Below are positions 6,430-6,459 of a stretch of 6,459 bases of DNA, piece by piece. The position numbers were made by a program, and so were the translations under genes. The stretch comes from Clostridia bacterium (GTDB lineage: Bacteria > Bacillota > Clostridia > UMGS1810): NCBI GenBank assembly GCA_017503945.1, contig JAFVSB010000136.1, forward strand, positions 1-6,459. The letters run 5' to 3'. Within the stretch, counting starts at the first letter, position 1, and every line of letters starts with the position of its first letter. The notes beneath the pieces are model-generated. The model made no database searches. It saw nothing but the letters and a program-made list of their open reading frames with translations, and had not been told where the DNA came from.

Positions 6430-6459
6430 CCCTTTAGGGTATATTTTTACTATCGTAAA
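6430..6459. repeat. Two further short inverted repeats at the window edge
   Basis: CCCT (6430-6433) and AGGG (6436-6439) pair around TT. TTTAC (6446-6450) and GTAAA (6455-6459) pair around TATC. Together with the hairpin at 6395-6423 they make three inverted repeats in 65 bp, suggesting a structured non-coding or repeat element cut by the window edge. Confidence 0.4.

Noticed and set aside
6401..6459. Open frame on the plus strand beginning at ATG 6401 and leaving the window
   Set aside because: There is no ribosome binding site in front of it, and it coincides with inverted repeats; it is more likely part of a structured repeat.

Overview
The window looks like a chromosomal segment from a low-to-mid G+C Firmicute, probably a clostridial (gut-type) bacterium. 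This rests on strong AAGGAG-type ribosome binding sites, tight same-strand gene packing, a Firmicutes-style CPBP membrane protease and a small stand-alone PspC protein. The species cannot be named from the sequence alone. Every gene I can support is on the minus strand, so the text below runs from high to low coordinates.

Right part (about 6459 to 5106), A+T-rich. It opens with a cluster of inverted repeats at the window edge. The last of these in the minus-strand direction is a hairpin followed by seven T's, resembling an intrinsic terminator or a leader attenuator. Next come an unrecognised 156-residue protein with one N-terminal membrane anchor (5855-6325) and a 231-residue CPBP (CAAX/Abi) intramembrane protease-like protein (5106-5801) with its glutamate, arginine, histidine and asparagine motif residues intact. 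Two longer reading frames in this part begin only at TTG codons. The better starts are internal: ATG behind AAGGAG for the 156-residue protein, and ATG (or a nearby GTG) behind AAAGG for the protease.

Left part (5024 to 99), richer in G+C and apparently one operon: a GNAT-family acetyltransferase, sbcD, sbcC, a PspC-domain protein and a small DUF2500-like membrane protein. The spacings are 11 bp, a 4-bp ATGA overlap, 15 bp and 17 bp. The ribosome binding sites of sbcD and pspC overlap the preceding stop codons, and that of sbcC lies inside the end of sbcD, which suggests translational coupling. The operon ends at a perfect 16-bp-stem hairpin (38-76) that should terminate in both directions.

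SbcD (Mre11-type nuclease) and SbcC (Rad50-type ATPase with a zinc hook) form the complex that opens and trims hairpin and protein-blocked DNA ends. All their catalytic motifs are present, so this looks like a working pair. The GNAT, PspC and DUF2500-like genes are attached by position; their functional connection to SbcCD is inference. I found no convincing undescribed system. The most worthwhile leads are the structured element at 6386-6459, the unknown anchored protein beside the CPBP protease, and the addition of two envelope-protein genes to the sbcDC operon.
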